A stretch of DNA of 64,000 bases from Streptomyces sp. NRRL F-2580. Its GTDB lineage: Bacteria > Actinomycetota > Actinomycetes > Streptomycetales > Streptomycetaceae. This document shows, in pieces, positions 16,557 through 25,600 of the stretch. Both the position numbers and the translations under genes were made by a program. Every line of letters starts with the position of its first letter. Position 1 is the first letter of the stretch. Under the pieces are notes generated by a model, which worked only from the letters and a program-made list of their open reading frames with translations, did not search any database and was not told the DNA's origin. The DNA lies in assembly GCF_000720115.1 (NCBI RefSeq), contig NZ_JOIR01000012.1:1-64000 (forward strand), written 5' to 3'.

Positions 16557-17248
16557 CGGCGGCGGAGCGGCCGGAGCCCGACTGGTCGACCGAGGGCCGG
16601 GAAGACCACTACCACTCGCTGGTGAACGGGCTCGGACGCGCCGCCGAGGCCGGGGACACGGACCTGGTGCGGCGCCTGCTGGCCGGGGGAGCCGAGGTGG
16701 ACGCCTGGGTCCAGGGCGGCCGCAGGGCGCTGGACCTGGCGGTGTGCGCGGGGCACGCGGACATCGTACGGCTGCTCCTCGCCGCGGGCGCCGACCCCCG
16801 GCACGTCGCCGGGCCGTACTACGAGTCGGGGCTGCTGTCGCTGGCGGCGATGAACGGTCACACGGACGTCGTACGCGCCGTCCTCGACGCGGGCGTCGAC
16901 CCGAACGGTCCGGAGGGGAAGCTCCACCACGTGCCGCTGATCCTCGCGGCCACCACCGTGGAGGGCGGATACTCGGAAACCGTGGACCTGCTGCTGGAGC
17001 GGGGCGCCGACATCGAGGGGCGGATGAAGGGCAGTACCGCCCTCGACTGGGCGGCCGCCTGCGGATACCCCGCGATGGTGGAGCAGCTGCTCGCGCGCGG
17101 CGCCGCGGTCGCGAAGCAGACCGTGCTGGGCGCGATGGCGGGCCGCAAGCGCAACGCGGACGGCGGCATCAGACACGGCTGGCGCGACCGCGACCCGGAG
17201 TACGCGGCCGTCCTGTCCGCACTCCGGGTCGTGTGGGAGACCCGTTAG
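16553..17248 (+). CDS. ankyrin-repeat protein
   Basis: A 231-residue cytoplasmic protein with about five ankyrin repeats between residues 20 and 190. Typical units are DTDLVRRLLAGGAEVDAWVQGG, HADIVRLLLAAGADP, HTDVVRAVLDAGVDP and ETVDLLLERGADIEG. Ankyrin repeats mediate protein-protein contacts; no catalytic domain is present. The GTG at 16553 overlaps the DedA stop by four bases, so expression is coupled and the partner may be the DedA protein or a protein that meets it at the membrane (inference). It ends tail to tail with the gamma-carbonic anhydrase gene with a 4-bp overlap. Confidence 0.88.
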   Translation: MTAAERPEPDWSTEGREDHYHSLVNGLGRAAEAGDTDLVRRLLAGGAEVDAWVQGGRRALDLAVCAGHADIVRLLLAAGADPRHVAGPYYESGLLSLAAMNGHTDVVRAVLDAGVDPNGPEGKLHHVPLILAATTVEGGYSETVDLLLERGADIEGRMKGSTALDWAAACGYPAMVEQLLARGAAVAKQTVLGAMAGRKRNADGGIRHGWRDRDPEYAAVLSALRVVWETR

Positions 17249-17790
17249 CCCTCCACGGTGACCGAGGCGCGGTGCTGCTTGGCCAGCTCCACGTACATCA
17301 GGGCGTTGATCCGGATGTGCTCGCGCTCCTCCTCGGACAGCTCGCGGCGCACCTTGGCCGGGACGCCCGCCACCAGCGAGCCGGGCGGCACGACCATGCC
17401 CTGCGGGACCAGCGCCTGCGCGGCGACCAGCGAACCGGCGCCGATGACCGCGCCGTTCAGCACGGTCGCGCCCATGCCGATCAGGCAGTCGTCCTCGACG
17501 GTGCAGCCGTGCACGACGGCGTTGTGGCCGATGGAGACCCGCTCGCCGATCGAGACCGGGAAGCCCGGGTCCACGTGGACCGTGCAGTTGTCCTGCACGT
17601 TGCTGTCGGCCCCGAGCGTGATCGGGCCGCAGTCGGCGCGCAGCACCGCCGAGTACCAGATGCTCGCGCCGGCGGCGAGGGTGACGTCGCCGACCACGAC
17701 CGAGGTGGGCGCGGTGAAGGCCGTCGGGTCGATGTCCGGGTTCTTGCCGCCGACACCCGCCACGAGTGCCTGGGCCGCCTGGTGCGTCAT
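17245..17790 (-). CDS. gamma-carbonic anhydrase-like LbH protein
   Basis: A 181-residue left-handed beta-helix protein of the gamma-class carbonic anhydrase/PaaY/YrdA group. The zinc-ligand histidines are in place: NVQDNCTVHVDPG, then IGHNAVVHGCTVEDD, with RADCGPITLG carrying the conserved Arg and Asp. A C-terminal helix (LSEEEREHIRINALMYVELAKQHR) packs on the helix as in homologues. Family activity is CO2 hydration, or acyl-CoA thioester hydrolysis in PaaY. ATG at 17790 has GAGGAAGAG upstream. The gene is divergent from the LbH acyltransferase at 17934; the two share a fold but not a likely function. Confidence 0.9.
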   Translation of the reverse strand: MTHQAAQALVAGVGGKNPDIDPTAFTAPTSVVVGDVTLAAGASIWYSAVLRADCGPITLGADSNVQDNCTVHVDPGFPVSIGERVSIGHNAVVHGCTVEDDCLIGMGATVLNGAVIGAGSLVAAQALVPQGMVVPPGSLVAGVPAKVRRELSEEEREHIRINALMYVELAKQHRASVTVEG

Positions 17791-17933
17791 GTTCTCTTCC
17801 TCTGCCGTCTGGATGTCGTCCGGGTGCCGCGCCAACAGCACCGTAGGGCACGCGGTCCGGCGTGGCGGCGATGGGGTGAAGATCACAGGATGGTGGTCCG
17901 GACGACCGCCGCCCGGCGCATTACCGTGGCCGG

Positions 17934-18698
17934 GTGCCGAAAAAGCAGAACACGTTCTCATCTCTGACGGCCCTGCGCCGCCGGCTGGCGAGCCGCGCGG
18001 TCCACACCGGCTGGCGCTGGATGCAGCGGGCCGGCGCGGTCACCGCGCAGACCCCCGGGCCCCTGCGGTTCGGGGCGATCGGCGACGGCACCCGGCTCGC
18101 CTTCCCGCAGGGCACGATCTTCGGCGAGCCCTGGATCCGGCTCGGCGGGCACTGCATCATCGGCGAGCAGGTCACCCTGACCGCCGGGATGATGCCGGAC
18201 CTCGACCTGGGCACGGAGCCGATGCTGGTGCTCGGCGACGGGGTCGTCATCGGCCGGGGCAGCCATGTCATCGCCGACGCCCGGATCGCCATCGGGTCGA
18301 ACACCTTTTGCGGTCCCGGGGTCTACATCACGTCCACGAACCACAGCTACGACGATCCGCACGAGCCCGTCGGCCGGCAGTGGCCGCGCAGCGCGCCCGT
18401 GGAGATCGGCCCGGGGTGCTGGCTCGGCACCGGCGCGGTGATCCTGCCGGGCGCGCGACTGGGCCGCAACGTCGTGGTGGCCGCGGGGGCCGTCGTACGG
18501 GGCGAGGTGCCGGACCACGCCGTGGTGGCGGGCGCGCCGGCACGCATCGTGCGGCGCTGGGAGCCGGAGACGGGCTGGCAGCCGCCGCTGCGCACGCCGG
18601 CGCCGGTGCCGATCCCGGACGGGATGACCCCGGAGCAGCTGCGCGGGCTGGCCCGGCTGGCGGAGGCGGAGCAGGCGGGGGTCGAGACGGCCGGCTAG
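17934..18698 (+). CDS. LbH-fold acyltransferase (maltose/CysE-like O-acetyltransferase)
   Basis: A 254-residue protein whose residues 45-205 are hexapeptide repeats (for example IGRGSHVIADARIAIGSN, LGTGAVILPGARLGRN). The catalytic His is likely in YITSTNHSYDDP. This places it with NodL/LacA/WcaF acetyltransferases that modify sugars or surface polymers using acetyl-CoA. The C-terminal 45 residues are a Pro-rich helix pair. GTG at 17934 follows a TANNNT-type box by about six bases and has no ribosome site, so it may be leaderless. It is convergent with the DMT transporter. Confidence 0.85.
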   Translation: MPKKQNTFSSLTALRRRLASRAVHTGWRWMQRAGAVTAQTPGPLRFGAIGDGTRLAFPQGTIFGEPWIRLGGHCIIGEQVTLTAGMMPDLDLGTEPMLVLGDGVVIGRGSHVIADARIAIGSNTFCGPGVYITSTNHSYDDPHEPVGRQWPRSAPVEIGPGCWLGTGAVILPGARLGRNVVVAAGAVVRGEVPDHAVVAGAPARIVRRWEPETGWQPPLRTPAPVPIPDGMTPEQLRGLARLAEAEQAGVETAG

Positions 18699-18726
18699 GC
18701 GTCTCCCCGGGGTCTCTGGGGGCGGG

Positions 18727-19593
18727 TCAGCCCGCGGCCAGGAGGACCGTTCCCGCCAGGGCCAGGCCGGCGCCCGCCGCCTGGATGCCGCGCAGCCGTT
18801 CCTTGAGCACGGCGAAGGCGGCGAGCGCGGTGACCACCGGGTAGAGCGAGGACAGTACGGCGGCCAGCGTGACCGGGCCGCTCTGGGCGGCCAGGGAGTA
18901 CGTGCCGTTCGCCGCGACGTCCGCGAGGCCGACGAAGGCCAGGGCGGGCAGCAGCCCCCACAGGATCCGCGAGCCGGTGCCCGCGGGCAGGGCCGGGACG
19001 CCGCGCCGGGACTGCGTCCACAGGGCGGCGCCGCCCACGGCGACGTTGGTGACCCGCTGGACGAACAGTGCGAGGAACAGCCCGGTGAGGGTGGTGGACG
19101 CCTGCGCGATCAGGGCCATCACCGCGCCGAACCCGAAGGCCGCGACCAGGGTGAGGACGACGGCCCGCCGCTGGACGGGCGCGCCGCGCAGCTCCGGGCC
19201 GCCCGCGAGGACGATGCCCACGACGGCCACCGCGATGCCCGCGAACTGGCCGGGGCCGGGCCGCTCGCCCAGGACCAGACCCGCGGTGACGGGCACGACC
19301 ACGCCGAGCGAGCCCAGCGGGGAGACCACGCCCATCGGGCCGAGGGCCAGCGCCTTGTAGAAGCTGAGCATCGCGACCGGCCCGACCAGACCGGCGCCGA
19401 CCGCGAACCACAGCTGCGGTCCGGCCTCCCGCCAGGCGCCGGTGCCGAGGACCACCCCGCCGAGCACGAGGACCGCGAGGACCTGCGAGACGACGACCAC
19501 CGTGAGCGCCGGTATCCGGCGGGTCAGCAGCCCGCCGCCGAAGTCGGCGAGGCCCCACAGCACGGCTGTGGCCAGGGCGAAGAGGGCGGTCAT
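18727..19593 (-). CDS. EamA/DMT family transporter
   Basis: A 288-residue, ten-helix drug/metabolite transporter with two EamA repeats. The first begins MTALFALATAVLWGLADFGGG; the second follows the linker PVQRRAVVLTLVAAFGFG. Conserved helix-4 and helix-9 features (SPLGSLGVVVPVTAGLVLGERP and SSLYPVVTALAAFAVLKERL) are clear. Members export amino acids, purines or other metabolites. ATG at 19593 has GAGG seven bases upstream. It is divergent from an HTH-cupin regulator with two palindromic sites between them, the usual arrangement for a regulator and the exporter it controls. Confidence 0.88.
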   Translation of the reverse strand: MTALFALATAVLWGLADFGGGLLTRRIPALTVVVVSQVLAVLVLGGVVLGTGAWREAGPQLWFAVGAGLVGPVAMLSFYKALALGPMGVVSPLGSLGVVVPVTAGLVLGERPGPGQFAGIAVAVVGIVLAGGPELRGAPVQRRAVVLTLVAAFGFGAVMALIAQASTTLTGLFLALFVQRVTNVAVGGAALWTQSRRGVPALPAGTGSRILWGLLPALAFVGLADVAANGTYSLAAQSGPVTLAAVLSSLYPVVTALAAFAVLKERLRGIQAAGAGLALAGTVLLAAG

Positions 19594-19662
19594 GGACGGG
19601 CCTCGCAGTACAGTGCAGTGAACGCCGGAGTGCAGCATCGAACACAGAACACGGTAGTGCAC

Positions 19663-19693
19663 TCCATTGGACCGTGTCATCCAAAATATTGGA
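19663..19693. promoter_or_regulatory. twin palindromic operator between DMT transporter and HTH-cupin regulator
   Basis: TCCATTGGA (19663-19671) and TCCAA-AATA-TTGGA (19680-19693) share the half-site TCCA/TGGA and are spaced 17 bp start to start. They lie immediately before the regulator start and 70-100 bp from the transporter start. They are candidate autoregulatory sites for the HTH-cupin protein. Confidence 0.6.
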
Positions 19694-19697
19694 CGGA

Positions 19698-20309
19698 ATG
19701 GTGTCGGATCTCGAACAGCTCACCCAGGCGCTCGCCCGGAACCTCAAGCGGTGGCGCGGGGAGCGCGGTTTCACCCTGGACTCCCTGGCGGCCCGCGCGG
19801 GAGTGAGCCGCGGGATGATCATCCAGATCGAGCAGGCGCGTACGAACCCCAGCGTGGGCACCACGGTCAGGCTGGCCGACGCGCTGGGCGTGAGCATCTC
19901 CGCGCTCCTCGACCACGACAGGGGCCCGCAGGTCCGGATCGTCCCGCCGGACCAGGTCGTACGGATCTGGTCCAGCGAGGCGGGCAGCTCCACGACGATG
20001 CTGATCGGTACCGACGAGCGCGGGCCGATGGAGCTGTGGACCTGGCACCTGGTGCCGGGCGAGGGGACGGACTCCGTCCCGCACCCCTCCGGCACCATCG
20101 AGATGCTGCACGTCACGGCCGGTGAGCTGACGCTGGTGGTCGGCGAGGAGGAGTTCCGCGTACCGGCCGGAGCCGCGGCCGCATTCGAGGCCAACCTCGC
20201 GCACTCCTACCGCAACGACGGCTCCGTACCGATGGAGATGACCCTCGCGGTGTCGGTCCCCCCGGTCTCGGCGCCGCTGCCCGCGCACACGCACGGGGGC
20301 CGGGCCTAG
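19698..20309 (+). CDS. XRE-type HTH regulator with C-terminal cupin domain
   Basis: A 203-residue regulator. The HTH occupies residues about 10-65 (LARNLKRWRGERGFTLDSLAARAGVSRGMIIQIEQ). The cupin beta-barrel spans about 110-195 (EMLHVTAGELTLVVGEEEFRVPAGAAAAF) and is the probable ligand sensor. Members of this architecture commonly control amino-acid or polyamine transport and metabolism genes nearby, here the divergent DMT transporter. ATG at 19698 is preferred; a GTG 24 bases earlier would put coding sequence across the palindromic site. The stop overlaps the CoA-binding gene by four bases. Confidence 0.87.
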   Translation: MVSDLEQLTQALARNLKRWRGERGFTLDSLAARAGVSRGMIIQIEQARTNPSVGTTVRLADALGVSISALLDHDRGPQVRIVPPDQVVRIWSSEAGSSTTMLIGTDERGPMELWTWHLVPGEGTDSVPHPSGTIEMLHVTAGELTLVVGEEEFRVPAGAAAAFEANLAHSYRNDGSVPMEMTLAVSVPPVSAPLPAHTHGGRA

Positions 20310-20710
20310 AGCGCGGGGATCTCGATCGCGGGGCAGCGGTCCATGACCATGGTCAGCCCTGCCTCGCGGGTCCGGGCGAACGCGGCCTCGTCGATCACGC
20401 CGAGCTGGAACCAGACGGCCTCCGCGCCGATGGCGGCCGCCTGGTCGGCCACCGGGCCGGCCAGCTCGCTGTTCACGAAGACGTCGACGACGTCCACCTT
20501 GAACGGGATCTCCGCCAGCGAGGCGTACCCGGGCTCGCCGTGCACCGTCTCGGCCTTGGGGTGTACGGGGATCACGCGCTTGCCGAACCGCTGGAGCACG
20601 CGCGCCACCCCGTAGGCCGCCCGGTCCTGGTTGTTCGAGAGGCCCACCACGGCCCAGGTGTCGCCGAGCTCGGTGAGGATCTTGCGGATGGTTGCCGGGT
20701 CGCCGTACAC
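20306..20710 (-). CDS. CoA-binding domain protein (YccU type)
   Basis: A 134-residue single Rossmann domain of the CoA_binding_2 family. The nucleotide loop is TWAVVGLSNNQDRAAYGVARVLQRFG; FKVDVVDVFVNSE and AVWFQLGVIDEAAF are standard family blocks, and it ends in VMDRCPAIEI. Homologues resemble the CoA-binding part of succinyl-CoA synthetase, and their role is unknown. ATG at 20710 is the only start of correct length. It is divergent from yigZ at 20817, with a 12-bp palindrome between them. Confidence 0.88.
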   Translation of the reverse strand: MYGDPATIRKILTELGDTWAVVGLSNNQDRAAYGVARVLQRFGKRVIPVHPKAETVHGEPGYASLAEIPFKVDVVDVFVNSELAGPVADQAAAIGAEAVWFQLGVIDEAAFARTREAGLTMVMDRCPAIEIPAL

Positions 20711-20783
20711 GGGCGCCGCCTCCTGTGGTTCTCGTCCGTCGTTCGAGTCTGCTGCCGTTGCCGTTCAGCCTGGTCAACCGAAA

Positions 20784-20810
20784 GGACACATGTCCGATTC
20801 CCCGTAGGGT
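20784..20810. promoter_or_regulatory. palindrome and leaderless -10 box upstream of yigZ-like gene
   Basis: GGACA-CA-TGTCC (20784-20795) sits where the -35 region should be. TAGGGT (20805-20810) ends six bases before the GTG at 20817, giving a leaderless transcript. A repressor bound at the palindrome would cover the promoter; no regulator is identified. Confidence 0.5.
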
Positions 20811-20816
20811 GGAGCG

Positions 20817-21443
20817 GTGAAGGCAGACCAGTACGCGACGGTCGCCCGCGAGGGCGTGCACGAGTCCGAGATCAACCGCTCGCGGTTCCTGTGCTCGCTC
20901 GCGCCCGCCGCGACCGAGCAGGAGGCGCAGGAGTTCGTCGCGCGCATCCGCAAGGAGCACCCCACCGCCACGCACAACTGCTTCGCCTACGTGATCGGCG
21001 CCGACGCCTCCGTCCAGAAGGCCAGCGACGACGGCGAGCCCGGCGGCACCGCCGGGGTCCCGATGCTGCAGATGCTCGTGCGCCGCGACATCCGCTACAC
21101 CGTCGCCGTGGTCACCCGCTACTACGGCGGCGTGAAACTCGGCGCCGGCGGTCTGATCAGGGCCTACGGCGGGGTCGTCGGCGAGGCCCTCGACGAGCTC
21201 GGCACCGTCACCCGGCGCCGCTACCGGCTGGCCACCGTCACCGTCGATCACCAGCGGGCCGGCAAGACCCAGAACGACCTGCGCGCCACCGGCCGGACCG
21301 TGGTGGACCTGCGCTACGGCTCCGCGGTGGAGATCGAGGTCGCCCTCCCGGAGGCGGACCTGCCCGCCTTCGAGGCCTGGCTCGCCGACAGCACGGCGGG
21401 CACCGCCGGCCTCACCCTCGGCGGAGAGACGTACGCGCCCTGA
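20817..21443 (+). CDS. YigZ/IMPACT family protein
   Basis: A 208-residue protein. The N-terminal UPF0029/IMPACT domain shows INRSRFLCSLAPA, HNCFAYVIG, the signature SDDGEPGGTAGVPMLQML, and VTRYYGGVKLGAGGLIRAYGG. The C-terminal ferredoxin-like DUF1949 domain follows from about residue 140. IMPACT proteins bind translation-related factors in eukaryotes; the bacterial role is unproven. GTG at 20817 lacks a ribosome site but follows a TAGGGT -10 box by six bases, so leaderless translation is likely. Confidence 0.92.
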   Translation: MKADQYATVAREGVHESEINRSRFLCSLAPAATEQEAQEFVARIRKEHPTATHNCFAYVIGADASVQKASDDGEPGGTAGVPMLQMLVRRDIRYTVAVVTRYYGGVKLGAGGLIRAYGGVVGEALDELGTVTRRRYRLATVTVDHQRAGKTQNDLRATGRTVVDLRYGSAVEIEVALPEADLPAFEAWLADSTAGTAGLTLGGETYAP

Positions 21444-21507
21444 GCGCCCCGGGGACGGGTTAGCGTAGAGGGGTTCAGCGAGCGGGAGACGACCAGGGGG
21501 AGACGGC

Positions 21508-21531
21508 ATGCGCGGCGGGGCCGGCGAGTGA
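21508..21531 (+). CDS. seven-codon upstream reading frame coupled to sbcD
   Basis: ATG at 21508 opens a frame of seven codons (MRGGAGE) whose TGA (21529-21531) overlaps the sbcD GTG (21528-21530) as GTGA. The only good Shine-Dalgarno sequence here, AGGGGGAG at 21495-21502, lies five bases before this ATG and 25 bases before sbcD, out of frame with it. It fits a translational-coupling minicistron. Confidence 0.5.
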   Translation: MRGGAGE

Positions 21532-22697
21532 AGTTCCTGCACACCTCGGACTGGCACCTTGGCCGGGCCTTCCACCGGGTGAACCTGCTCGGCGCCCAGG
21601 CCGCCTTCGTCGACCACCTCGTCGAGACCGTCCGCGAGCGCGAGGTCGACGCCGTCCTCGTCGCCGGCGACGTCTACGACCGGGCCGTGCCCCCGCTGCC
21701 CGCCGTCGAGCTGTTCGACCGCACCCTGCACCGGCTCGCCGACCTCGGCGTGCCCACCGTGATGATCTCCGGCAACCACGACTCCGCGCGCCGGCTCGGC
21801 GTCGGCGCCGGGCTGATCGACCGGGCCGGGATCCACCTGCGGACCGACCCGGCCGGCTGCGCCCACCCCGTCGTCCTGGCCGACGCGCACGGCGAGGTGG
21901 CGCTGTACGGGCTGCCGTACCTGGAACCGGCCCTGGTGAAGGACGAGTTCAGCGCGGACAGGGTCAGCCACGAGGCGGTACTGGGCGCGGCCATGGACCG
22001 GATCCGGACCGACCTGGCCGCCCGCGCGCCCGGCACCCGCTCCGTCGTCCTGGCACACGCCTTCGTCACCGGCGGGCAGCCCAGCGACAGCGAGCGCGAC
22101 ATCACCGTCGGCGGGGTCGAGGCCGTGCCCGCCTCGGTCTTCGACGGAGTGGACTACGCCGCCCTCGGCCACCTCCACGGCTGCCAGACCATCAACGAAC
22201 GGGTCCGCTACTCCGGTTCCCCGCTCGCGTACTCCTTCTCGGAAGTCCACCACCGCAAGACCATGTGGCTGATCGAACTGGGCGCGGACGGGGAGATCGC
22301 CGGCGCCGAGCGGATCGACACCCCCGTACCGCGCCCCCTCGCACGGCTGCGCGGACGCCTCGACGACCTGCTGGCGGATCCGGCGCACGCGGTGCACGAG
22401 GACGCCTGGGTCGAGGCCACCCTCACCGACCCGGTACGCCCCGACGACCCCATGGCCCGGCTCGCCGCCCGCTTCCCGCACACCCTCAGCCTCGCCTTCG
22501 ACCCCGAGGGCCGCGAGGAGGAGTCCGGCTCCTCCTACGCCCAGCGGCTGCGCGGCCGCAGCGATCAGGAGATCGCCGAGGACTTCGTCGCCCACGTGCG
22601 CGGCGGCGGCCGGGCGGACGAGGCCGAACGGGCCGTCCTCCAGGGCGCCTTCGACGACGTACGGGCCGACGACAGCCGTCAGGAGACCCACCGATGA
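21528..22697 (+). CDS. sbcD: exonuclease SbcCD, D subunit (Mre11-like nuclease)
   Basis: A 389-residue metallophosphatase-fold nuclease. Metal and active-site motifs in order: TSDWHLGR (Asp8, His10), VLVAGDVYDRA, ISGNHDSARR, LAHAFVTGG and ALGHLHGCQ. With SbcC it opens hairpins and cleaves blocked or palindromic double-strand ends, relevant to a linear GC-rich chromosome. The GTG at 21528 starts MKFLHTSDWHLGR, the conserved beginning; it has no close ribosome site of its own and is probably coupled to the short upstream frame. Its stop overlaps sbcC (ATGA). Confidence 0.95.
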   Translation: MKFLHTSDWHLGRAFHRVNLLGAQAAFVDHLVETVREREVDAVLVAGDVYDRAVPPLPAVELFDRTLHRLADLGVPTVMISGNHDSARRLGVGAGLIDRAGIHLRTDPAGCAHPVVLADAHGEVALYGLPYLEPALVKDEFSADRVSHEAVLGAAMDRIRTDLAARAPGTRSVVLAHAFVTGGQPSDSERDITVGGVEAVPASVFDGVDYAALGHLHGCQTINERVRYSGSPLAYSFSEVHHRKTMWLIELGADGEIAGAERIDTPVPRPLARLRGRLDDLLADPAHAVHEDAWVEATLTDPVRPDDPMARLAARFPHTLSLAFDPEGREEESGSSYAQRLRGRSDQEIAEDFVAHVRGGGRADEAERAVLQGAFDDVRADDSRQETHR

Positions 22698-25600
22698 GGC
22701 TGCACCGGCTGGCGGTCACCGCCTTCGGGCCCTTCGCCGAGCCCCAGGAGATCGACTTCGACGCCCTGTCCGGCGCCGGGATCTTCCTGCTGCACGGGCC
22801 CACCGGAGCGGGCAAGACCTCCGTGCTCGACGCCGTCTGCTACGCGCTCTACGGCTCCGTGCCCGGCCCCCGCCAGGCCCCCGGCACCAGCCTGCGCAGC
22901 GACCACGCGTCCGCCGGGACCCCCACCGAGGTCACCCTCGAACTCACCGCGGGCGGCCGCCGCCTGGAGATCACCCGCCGCCCCGAGCAGGAGCGCCCGA
23001 AGAAGCGCGGCACCGGCACCACCAAGGACAAGGCACAGAGCCGGCTGCGCGAGCACACCGGCGGGGGCTGGGAACCGCTCAGCCGCTCCCACCAGGAGAT
23101 CGGCGAGGAGATCGAGCAGCTGCTCGGCATGAGCCGCGAGCAGTTCTGCCAGGTCGTCCTGCTGCCGCAGGGGGAGTTCGCGAAGTTCCTGCGGGCCGAC
23201 GAGGCCGCCCGCGGCCGGCTCCTCGGCCGCCTCTTCGACACCCGCCGCTTCGCCGCCGTCGAGGCCCTGCTCGCAGAGCGCCGCCGGGCAGCCGAGGCCA
23301 AGGTCCGGGCCGGCGACGAGAAGGTGCTGCACACCGCGCAGCGGCTCGCCCAGGCCGCCGGGGACAGCGCCGACCTGCGGGCCTGGCCGCTGCCCGGACA
23401 CCAGCCCGGGGATCCCGGGCTCGCCGACGCGATCCGCGCCTGGGCGGCCGTCGCCCGCTGCTCGGCCCGGGAACGGCTGGACGTCGCCGAGTACGCGCTC
23501 GCCGCCGTCGAGAGCCGCCACCACAGCGCCCGGCGGGCCGCCGAGGACGCGCGCGAGCTCGACCGGCTCCAGCGCCGGCACGCGGAGACCGTCCGCCGGG
23601 CCGCCCTGCTCGCCGAGGCGGAGCCCGAGCGGGAGCGGGTGCGCGATCTCCTGGACCGGGCCCGGCGCGGCGCCCTGGTCGCCCCCGCCCTGGAACTGCG
23701 CGGCGCCGCCTCCGCCGCCCACCTCGCCGCCGCGCACGCGGAGGCGGCCACCCGCGCGGAACTCCCGACGCAGCTGAAGGAGGCGGGCACCGAACAGCTG
23801 GCCGCCGTGGAACAGCGGCTGCGCGAGGACCTCGGCGCGCTCGGCGCCGCCCACCGGGCCGAACAGCGCAGCTCCGAGATCGGCCGCGAGCGCGCCGACC
23901 TGGAACGGGAGTCCCGGGCCGCCGAGGAACAGCACCAGGAGTCCGCCGAGTGGCTGGAGCGCTGGGAGGCGACCCGGACCGCCCTGCAGGAGCGCGTGGA
24001 CGCCGCCCAGCAGGCCGCCACCCTCGCCGAACAGCTCGCGGGCCGGCTGGAACCCGCCCGGATGCACCTCAATGCCGCCCGCCGCAGGGACGAGCTCGCC
24101 GCGGACGCGGACCGCGCCGAGGCCGAACTGCTCACCCTGCGCGAGGACTCGGCCGCCGCCCGGGAGCGCTGGCTGGAGCTCAAGGAGGCCCGGCTGCGCG
24201 GCATCGCCGCCGAACTCGCCGAGGCCCTGGTGGCGGGGGAGGCCTGCACCGTGTGCGGGTCCGCGGAGCACCCTGCTCCGGCCCGCCCGGCCCCCGGCCA
24301 CGTGGACCGCGCCGCCGAGGACGCCGCCCACGGCCTCTTCGAGCGGGCCGAGCAGGCCCGGGCCGCCGTCGAACGCCGGCTCGCCGCCGCCCGGGAGGCC
24401 CGCGCCGAGGCCGCGGCCGCCGCCGGGGACGCCACCACCGCCGAACTCCTCGCCCTCACCTCGGACCTGAGCGCCCGGCATGCCGCCGCCCACGCGGCGG
24501 CCGCCGGACTGCACTCCGCCCGCGAACAGCTCGCCCGCGCCGAACGGGAGCACGCCACGCGCAGCTCCGAGCGGCAGGGCGCCGAGACCCGGGCCGCCGC
24601 CAGGGCCTCGCGCCGCGAGGCCCTGGGCCGGGAACAGGCCGCCCTGGAGGCCGAACTGACCCTCGTACGGGACGGCGCCCCCACCGTCGCGGCCCGCGCC
24701 CGCACCCTGGAGGACCGGGTCCGGATGGTCTCGTCCGCCGCCGGGGCGCTGCGCCGCGCCGAGGGCACCGCCGCCCGGCTGAAGGAGGCCGACGACCAGC
24801 TCGCCGACGCCGCCTTCAAGGCCGGCTTCGACACCATCGAGGCCGCCGCCGACGCGGTGCTCCCCGAGTACGAACGCACCGCGCTCCAACACCGGCTGGA
24901 CGCCTGGCAGACGGAGGAGGCCCTCCTCGCGGACCGCCGCGGCGAAACCGGCGCCGCCGAAGCGGCGGCACTGCCCCCGGCCGAACCGGAGCGGGCCGAG
25001 GCGTACGCGGCCCGGGCCGCGGCGAGGCTTCGTACGGCGGGGTCGGCCGCCGACGCGGCCCGGGAGCGCTGCAGGGAGCTGGACCGCCTCTCCCGGCAGG
25101 CCGAGCAGGAACTGCGCGCGCTGGGCCCGCTGCGGGAGGCCTACGACCGCGTCGCCCGGCTGGCCGGACTCACCGCGGGCACCTCCGCCGACAACGAGCG
25201 CAAGATGCGGCTGGAGGCCTACGTGCTGGCGGCCCGCCTGGAGCAGGTGGCCGCCGCCGCGACGGTACGGCTGCTGCGCATGTCCGGCGGCCGCTACACC
25301 CTGGTCCACTCCGACGCGCGGGCGGGCGGACGCGGGCGCTCCGGCCTCGGCCTGCACGTGGTCGACGCCTGGACCGGCAGCGAGCGGGACACCGCCACCC
25401 TGTCGGGCGGCGAGACCTTCTTCGCCTCGCTCGCCCTCGCGCTGGGCCTCGCCGACGTGGTCACCGACGAGGCGGGCGGCATGCGCCTCGACACCCTCTT
25501 CATCGACGAGGGCTTCGGCAGCCTCGACGACCAGGCGCTGGACGAGGTGCTCGACGTACTGGACTCGCTGCGCGAGCGGGACCGCAGCGTCGGCATCGTC

